In this document: piece by piece, positions 59,548 through 64,000 of the stretch
How the letters are laid out: each line of letters begins with the position of its first letter
How positions within the stretch are numbered: position 1 is the stretch's first letter
NCBI GenBank assembly: GCA_036378315.1
Contig: DASUWU010000078.1
Location: forward strand, 1 to 64,000
Source of the DNA: CALAED01 sp036378315
GTDB lineage: Bacteria; Actinomycetota; Actinomycetes; Streptosporangiales; Streptosporangiaceae
Direction: 5' to 3'
DNA: 64,000 nucleotides
Position numbers and translations under genes: made by a program
Notes under the pieces: model-generated
The model's input: only the letters and a program-made list of their open reading frames with translations
Databases searched by the model: none
Told to the model about the DNA's origin: nothing

Positions 59548-61011
59548 ATGGGCGACGGCAAGGGCCCGTCCGGCGAGCTGCGATTCTCCATCGAGGACCT
59601 GCTGTATTACGCACCCCGATTCATCGACGCCGGCGACACGCTCTGGGCGGCGGCGGACAGTACCCAGAAGCGGCTGGAGGGGCTGGGTGCTTTTTGGGGC
59701 CGCTCGTCGCCCGACAAGGCGTTCGCGGCCGGTTACGAGCCCGCCCAATACGCGACGTTGATCATCGTCAAGAAGCTCGCGGTCGAGCTGAAAGGGATCG
59801 GCGCCGGCGTTCAGCAAATGGCCAGGGAGTACTCGATCAGCGAAGCCGACATCCAGCACGACATCCGCCGCATCAGCGATGCGGCGGCCCACGAGAGCTC
59901 CCTGCTCAGACACACCGGCGGCCTGGAAGGCCCGCCTCCCGCCCCGCCGCTCCCCTCGTCCCGACCCGCACCGCCGAGCACGCCCAGTCCGACCCCGCAG
60001 CCGCTGCCGACTCCGCCCGCTCAACGCCCGCATTCGCCTTCGCCGCATCCGACACCGAGCCCCTCACCCCTGCCCTCCCCCGATCCGGCAGCATGGAAGT
60101 GGAGCAGCAGGACGACGTTTCTCGGCCCGTGGCCGAGCGGAGACCCCGGCCGGATGGACGAGGCCGCCAGCGCCTGGAAGGACTTATCGAGCGCCGTCGA
60201 CACCGCATGGCGGGACACGCAGAAGTACACGGCGTACGTCATGTCGGACAATCATGGGGCGGCGGCCGACGCGTTCCATGAGACCGTCGAGGGACTGATC
60301 GATCCGCAGAGTGGCGGGATGACCCATGCCCTGCAGACCTGCGAACAACTCCAGGCCGCGTGTACCAAACAGGCTCGGGCTGTCCGCGACCTACAACACG
60401 AGTTCGAGAACCTGGCCGCTCAGCTCGTGGCCAGCTTCGTCATCGATCTGGCCCTCGCCTACTTCACTTTCGGGGCCACGGAGGCGGCAGAGGCCGCGAT
60501 CGCCGCAGGGATCGAGGCCAGGACGGTATACCTGGCCACGAGGTTTGCGGCTTTCGGCGAAGAGCTGGCCGAAATTATTGGCGAATCGGTGGGGAAGATG
60601 GTCGCCAAGGGGGCGACGGCCGGTGGGACCTCGCTCGCATCTGCGACGATCGGTCTGCCTGTCAACAACGCCATCGCCAAGGCTTTCGGGCAGGATCAGG
60701 TCGGAGGAACACAGGCACTGCACCAGATACTGGTGAGCGGCCTCGCGGGAGCATCCGGAGGAGCCTTCACCAAGTCGGCCGGTCTCATGTCCTCCGCATT
60801 GCGAAACCTCGGCGAAGAGAACGGCTCGGAAGAGTTGCTGACGCTATCCCGCCAACTCAAGGAGGGCTCTATCACCGTCACGGCGGCCAGCCAGACGCTC
60901 CAGGGATACATCCAAGAAGGGAAGATCGACCCAGACAAGTACGCCGCCGCCGTCGTAAGTGCGAGACTGCAGACAGCACTCGAACCACATACAGGGAAAC
61001 ACGTAAAATGA
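59548..61011 (+). CDS. WXG-like multidomain protein, polymorphic-toxin chassis without evident toxin domain
   Basis: 487 aa. ATG at 59548 has AGGAGG 7 nt upstream. Residues 1-125 are helical with a WG turn (FWGRSSPDKAF, 49-59), like WXG100/ESX proteins. Residues 129-182 are a Pro/Ser/Thr linker. Residues 183-295 form a second helical WXG-type module (AASAWKDLSSAVDTAWRDTQ; LQAACTKQARAVRDLQHEFE). A hydrophobic Ala-rich segment follows (about 296-345), then Gly/Ala helices to the end. The order suits T7SS-exported proteins, but no C-terminal toxin is recognisable. Function unknown. Confidence 0.7.
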   Translation: MGDGKGPSGELRFSIEDLLYYAPRFIDAGDTLWAAADSTQKRLEGLGAFWGRSSPDKAFAAGYEPAQYATLIIVKKLAVELKGIGAGVQQMAREYSISEADIQHDIRRISDAAAHESSLLRHTGGLEGPPPAPPLPSSRPAPPSTPSPTPQPLPTPPAQRPHSPSPHPTPSPSPLPSPDPAAWKWSSRTTFLGPWPSGDPGRMDEAASAWKDLSSAVDTAWRDTQKYTAYVMSDNHGAAADAFHETVEGLIDPQSGGMTHALQTCEQLQAACTKQARAVRDLQHEFENLAAQLVASFVIDLALAYFTFGATEAAEAAIAAGIEARTVYLATRFAAFGEELAEIIGESVGKMVAKGATAGGTSLASATIGLPVNNAIAKAFGQDQVGGTQALHQILVSGLAGASGGAFTKSAGLMSSALRNLGEENGSEELLTLSRQLKEGSITVTAASQTLQGYIQEGKIDPDKYAAAVVSARLQTALEPHTGKHVK

Positions 61012-61047
61012 CATGCCTTCAATGGACGGCCGAATGGGGTTTCAAGC

Positions 61048-61737
61048 TTACATCGCGGAATCGCTGCGCATCCGCTCGGCACGTTCTTTGATCTCGAAAA
61101 GAGGCCCAGCAGCTCGCTGAAGAAACTGCACAACATCCTTGTAGGGAATGTCCACATGTTTTTCTATGCGGCCGATCTGGAGCCATCTGCTGACTGGAAT
61201 CTGGTGAAATCCATTATTCAGTGCAGGGGAATCAGGCAAGACCCGCGCCCGAAGCATCGATACTGTGCGGGTCCCCGTTCCAGTCTTGCCGCTGAAGAGA
61301 TTGCGTCTTGTACGATATTTGTAGACTTTTCGATACAGCTCCAAGCGTTCAACTTCCCGCCAAGAGATCCGGAGCGAACGCTGGGGAGCCTCGAACCGGA
61401 TGCCGTTGACATCGATGACGGCGTCAGGCCGGCGGAGCGTGCGCCAGTGTCGCCACGACTGGATGATGTCCGCGGCGACGAGCAAAGGCATTCCCAGCGC
61501 TACGAGCGTGCCCGCGCCACCGAAGATGATCGCCCAGAGCTGGTTCACGAACCCCACTCGATGGTCGATTCCGCCGACGGTGTAGTCGGGACCCTCGATC
61601 AGCACCAGGGCTTCTGCCCCCCAGTAAAAGGCCGCCAAGACAACCCCCAGCAGCCAAAGCAGGAACGTCCCGCCGTAGAAGTGCCAACCAGGGCCCCTGA
61701 TGCGCAGTTCAGTGGGTTGATCATCATGGGATGCCAC
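61048..61737 (-). CDS. Two-helix membrane protein with PH-like cytosolic domain
   Basis: 229 aa from GTG 61737, with AAAGG 7 nt upstream. Two TM helices are clear (about 20-42, TFLLWLLGVVLAAFYWGAEA; about 65-90, LWAIIFGGAGTLVALGMPLL). The C-terminal half starts DAVIDVNGIRFEAPQRSL and RISWREVERLELYRK, the strand pattern of bacterial PH-like domains. It is convergent with the WXG-like gene, 36 nt apart, and could be its immunity or membrane partner; this is inference only. Confidence 0.7.
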   Translation of the reverse strand: MASHDDQPTELRIRGPGWHFYGGTFLLWLLGVVLAAFYWGAEALVLIEGPDYTVGGIDHRVGFVNQLWAIIFGGAGTLVALGMPLLVAADIIQSWRHWRTLRRPDAVIDVNGIRFEAPQRSLRISWREVERLELYRKVYKYRTRRNLFSGKTGTGTRTVSMLRARVLPDSPALNNGFHQIPVSRWLQIGRIEKHVDIPYKDVVQFLQRAAGPLFEIKERAERMRSDSAM

Positions 61738-61861
61738 CGCGCTACCTTTCTCACCATCTTCACCGGCACCTCGACATTGTCGCATGGACACACCGATCTT
61801 GAGCCCCGGAAATACTTGGAACCGCCCATGCGGCTCTATCGGTCGCGGCGCGGGGATTAGG

Positions 61862-62515
61862 GTGAGCGAGATGCTCAGATGGTCGGCCGTCGTCGTCGTC
61901 ATCCTCGGTTGTGCGGCGGCATGCGGTTCGCCGACCGACCGGGCCGCGCCCGCCATAACGACCGGCACCGACGCGCGATCCAGTCCCCAGCCGTTGCCGA
62001 CCCCGCGAATCCCTCGACGCACCCGGCTCTACACGTCGGTTCCGAAGGCATGTTCGCTGATCAACGCCCAGACTCTACGGGTTTTGGCGCCCGGAGCCCG
62101 AGGTATTGAACTGGACCCCACACCTGCGGAGAACATCACGACGCGGACCTGTAATTGGCACGTCGAAAAGAATGAACAAATCCGCAGCCTGCTCATTACT
62201 GCAAACCTAATTTCCAGCGATGAATTCTCTGGTCCGGCCAAAAGAGCCGAAGACGAGTTTCAGCGGCTGGTCCGCGAGCAGAGCGACATCGACAAGCGCA
62301 ATGCCCGGCCGATCATTGGATTGGGTGACGAAGCGCAGCTCAGCGCCACGGAGAAGCCCTTCAGACAGACACATCTCCGCATCCGGAGCCAGAATGTCCT
62401 GCTCACGATCGTGTTCAATGCCACAGACAATGGCCGCAGCTTGGCACTGGCCGCGTTGAACGACCGCGCAATCGCGGCCGGGCGGGCGGCGCTTCTCGCA
62501 TTGGCGGCTCGCTGA
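61862..62515 (+). CDS. DUF3558-like lipoprotein
   Basis: 217 aa from GTG 61862 (ATG 61871 also possible). A lipoprotein signal is visible: hydrophobic LRWSAVVVVILGCAAACGS with Cys at ILGC or AAAC. After a Pro/Arg linker comes a domain with PKACSLINAQTLRVLAPGAR, TTRTCNWHVE and GLGDEAQLSA, the DUF3558 pattern with two cysteines. Such lipoproteins are common in actinomycetes, with unknown function. It follows the PH-like protein divergently by 124 nt. Confidence 0.78.
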   Translation: MSEMLRWSAVVVVILGCAAACGSPTDRAAPAITTGTDARSSPQPLPTPRIPRRTRLYTSVPKACSLINAQTLRVLAPGARGIELDPTPAENITTRTCNWHVEKNEQIRSLLITANLISSDEFSGPAKRAEDEFQRLVREQSDIDKRNARPIIGLGDEAQLSATEKPFRQTHLRIRSQNVLLTIVFNATDNGRSLALAALNDRAIAAGRAALLALAAR

Positions 62516-62607
62516 CGTCGCCGCCAATTGGTAGGCCGACAGGGCCGAGGTGGCCCCGCACGTGGCATATCGTGCTGCCCAATGATCACGGCTGACGTGA
62601 CTCGGCC

Positions 62608-63291
62608 TCAGCGTTCACGGGCGCGGAGATAGGCGTCCAGCTCGGCGGCGCCCTGGAGCATGGCGCGGCCTCGGGCGGACAGGCGGGCCTGCCAGTCGCG
62701 CAGGGTCGACTCCAGCGGGGCGACGCCTCCGGCGGCGCGGACCTGGGCGATCAGCGGAGCGATCTGCTCCAGCAGGTAGCCGCCCCGTCTGAGCTGGTGG
62801 GCGAGCCGGACGTCCCGGACGTCGGCCGCGCTGTAGACGCGGTAGCCGGTCCGCGGGTCGCGGCGCGGCCGGACCAGCCCGGCGTTCTCCCATTTGCGCA
62901 GGGTGGCGGGGCGGATGCCGAGCCGTCTGGCCAGTGGGCCGATGAACGTGTCGCCGCGTGCGGGCGGTATGGGGGCCACGTCGCGGAGGGTGGCTTCGAC
63001 GGCGTGAAGGGTGCGGCGGTCGTCGAGGAGCTGGCCGTGGCTTTCGTCGACGAGCCGGAGCGCGTCATCGGTGCCCCCCCGGTTGACCGCCTGCATGATC
63101 GACGTGGCGGTCTGATGACCGTGCCCGGGCGCGAGGGCGAGGAACGCGCGCAGGGCCTGCGCGTGCAGTGGGGTGTAGGCGCGGTAGCCGGCAGCGGTGC
63201 GTCCGGCGGCGGGCAGGATGCCGGCGCCCTCGTAGTTCCTGATCGCCTGGGTGGACAGGCCGTGCTCGCGCGCCAGGTCCACCGGCCTCAT
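62608..63291 (-). CDS. Regulator with two MerR-type DNA-binding domains (TioE-like)
   Basis: 227 aa. The first MerR domain is at residues 1-65 (LAREHGLSTQAIRNYEGAGI with AGYRAYTPL). A helical segment follows, then a second complete MerR domain at about 115-185 (RRLGIRPATLRKWENAGLV with TGYRVYSAADVRDV). Tandem MerR domains in one chain are known for the TioE-type regulators. No C-terminal drug-binding domain is seen. It is divergent from the esterase-type gene, with a shared 90-nt gap carrying an inverted repeat. Confidence 0.88.
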   Translation of the reverse strand: MRPVDLAREHGLSTQAIRNYEGAGILPAAGRTAAGYRAYTPLHAQALRAFLALAPGHGHQTATSIMQAVNRGGTDDALRLVDESHGQLLDDRRTLHAVEATLRDVAPIPPARGDTFIGPLARRLGIRPATLRKWENAGLVRPRRDPRTGYRVYSAADVRDVRLAHQLRRGGYLLEQIAPLIAQVRAAGGVAPLESTLRDWQARLSARGRAMLQGAAELDAYLRARER

Positions 63292-63316
63292 AGGTGCATC
63301 ACTGATTTAAGGTTCA

Positions 63317-63334
63317 CCTCGACAAAAGGCGAGG
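63317..63334. promoter_or_regulatory. Inverted repeat CCTCG-N8-CGAGG, candidate MerR operator
   Basis: A perfect 5+5-bp inverted repeat in the divergent gap between the double-MerR regulator and the erythromycin-esterase-type gene, 26 nt from the regulator start. MerR proteins usually bind within such divergent promoters. Confidence 0.45.
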
Positions 63335-63381
63335 AGTTCGCGGAAAGTCTACATTGAGAGTTCAACGATACCGTCGAAGGC

Positions 63382-64000
63382 ATGGATATCAAGGGCATCG
63401 CCCGGCCGCTCGATGGCGCGGGCGTCTCGGCGTTCCTGCGGTCGCTTCCCGCGCGGCCCCTGCTGCTCGGCCTGGGCGAGGCCCGGCACTTCGTGGGGGA
63501 GCTGGGCGAGGTGCGCAACGAGATCTTCCGGCACCTGGTCGAGCATGAGAGCTACCGGTCGTTCGCCATCGAAAGCGACTGCCTCAAGGGCCTCGTGGTG
63601 GACGACTACATCGTCGCGGGCGCCGGCACGCTCGATGACGTGATGGAACGCGGTTTCAGCCACCGCTTCGGCGCCGCGCCGGCCAACCGCGACCTCGTCC
63701 GCTGGATGCGCGCCTACAACGAAGAGCATGACGAAAAGCTGCGGTTCTTCGGGTTCGACGGTCCGCTGGAGTACTGGGCGGCGAGCCCACGCCAGGCGCT
63801 CACCGCCCTGCACGCCCTCCTCGACGGCCCGCTCCCCGGCGCCGTCGTCACCGGCGAAACCCTCGCCGCGCTGCTGGGCCCGGACGACCGATGGTCGAAC
63901 GAGGCCACGGCCATGGATCCGGCGCAGTCGATCGGCCGGTCCGCCGACGCCCAGCGGCTGCGGCTGATCGCCGACGATCTGGCGGCGCTGCTCGACTCGC
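63382..64000 (+). CDS. Erythromycin-esterase-type protein (3' end outside the window)
   Basis: At least 206 aa; the frame is open to the right edge. ATG at 63382. The family start LLLGLGEARHFVGELGEVRN and IFRHLVEHESYRSFAIESD are clear, with Glu and His of the EreA-like active site (GEARH), followed by FGFDGPLEYW. EreA/EreB open the macrolide lactone; many chromosomal homologues have unknown substrates. Divergence from a MerR regulator suggests inducible expression. Confidence 0.85.
   Translation, partial: MDIKGIARPLDGAGVSAFLRSLPARPLLLGLGEARHFVGELGEVRNEIFRHLVEHESYRSFAIESDCLKGLVVDDYIVAGAGTLDDVMERGFSHRFGAAPANRDLVRWMRAYNEEHDEKLRFFGFDGPLEYWAASPRQALTALHALLDGPLPGAVVTGETLAALLGPDDRWSNEATAMDPAQSIGRSADAQRLRLIADDLAALLDS

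Overview
The window is GC-rich chromosomal DNA of an actinomycete. GTG and occasional TTG starts, short gaps, 4-nt stop/start overlaps, the HspR/HAIR-controlled dnaK operon, LppU-like, DUF3151, SEC-C, Uma2, WXG-type and membrane Ser/Thr kinase genes, and an order resembling the Mycobacterium tuberculosis dnaK-purA-fba-pyrE-clpB neighbourhood all point this way. A member of the Streptosporangiales (Nonomuraea-like) is my best guess, by inference only.

Region by region. (1) 1-770: tRNA-Gly(CCC) and dcd. (2) 760-8207, minus strand: a compatible-solute locus, ectA-ectB-ectC-ectD for making ectoine and hydroxyectoine, followed by an Ehu-type ABC importer (ehuB-C-D-A) and a methyltransferase. A 600-nt non-coding stretch with palindromes precedes ectA. 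(3) 8807-15489, minus: an Fe-S membrane oxidoreductase, a fused 5-oxoprolinase/hydantoinase and a GntR/FCD regulator. (4) 15715-18615: a large one-pass membrane protein joining a degenerate P-loop-like domain to a periplasmic-binding domain. (5) 18706-25856: dnaK-grpE-dnaJ-hspR-clpB with a clear HAIR operator and promoter. (6) 25937-32266: accessory stretch with a VapBC pair, a GNAT protein, a DUF222/HNH protein flanked by SEC-C and Uma2 relics, an intact SEC-C protein, a PhoD-like phosphatase and a TPR protein. (7) 32423-43609: NYN protein, sigma factor with zinc-finger tail, pyrE, DedA, fba, DUF3151, purA, GDPD, corA with a possible leader peptide, and purD. (8) 43635-49375: LppU-like protein, LtrA, purB, purC and murA with a strong terminator. 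(9) 49616-55130: an HTH/GGDEF-like regulator and two paralogous Ser/Thr kinases. (10) 55141-59384: a decamer repeat, EamA transporter, HisC-type aminotransferase, methyltransferase, YvlD-type membrane protein and PlsC. (11) 59548-64000: a WXG-like multidomain protein, a PH-like membrane protein, a lipoprotein, a double-MerR regulator and a truncated erythromycin-esterase-type gene.

How the genes work together: the left part protects cells from osmotic and heat stress by making, hydroxylating and importing ectoines and by running the HspR chaperone regulon. The centre is housekeeping purine, pyrimidine, glycolytic and cell-wall metabolism. The right part is signalling and cell-surface functions.

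The most unusual feature is the number of short in-frame tandem repeats (12, 15 or 18 nt) in linkers and tails of at least seven proteins, with a 10-nt unit only in a non-coding gap. The best candidates for undescribed biology are the P-loop/periplasmic-binding fusion (15715-18615) and the WXG-like protein with its neighbours (59548-62515).
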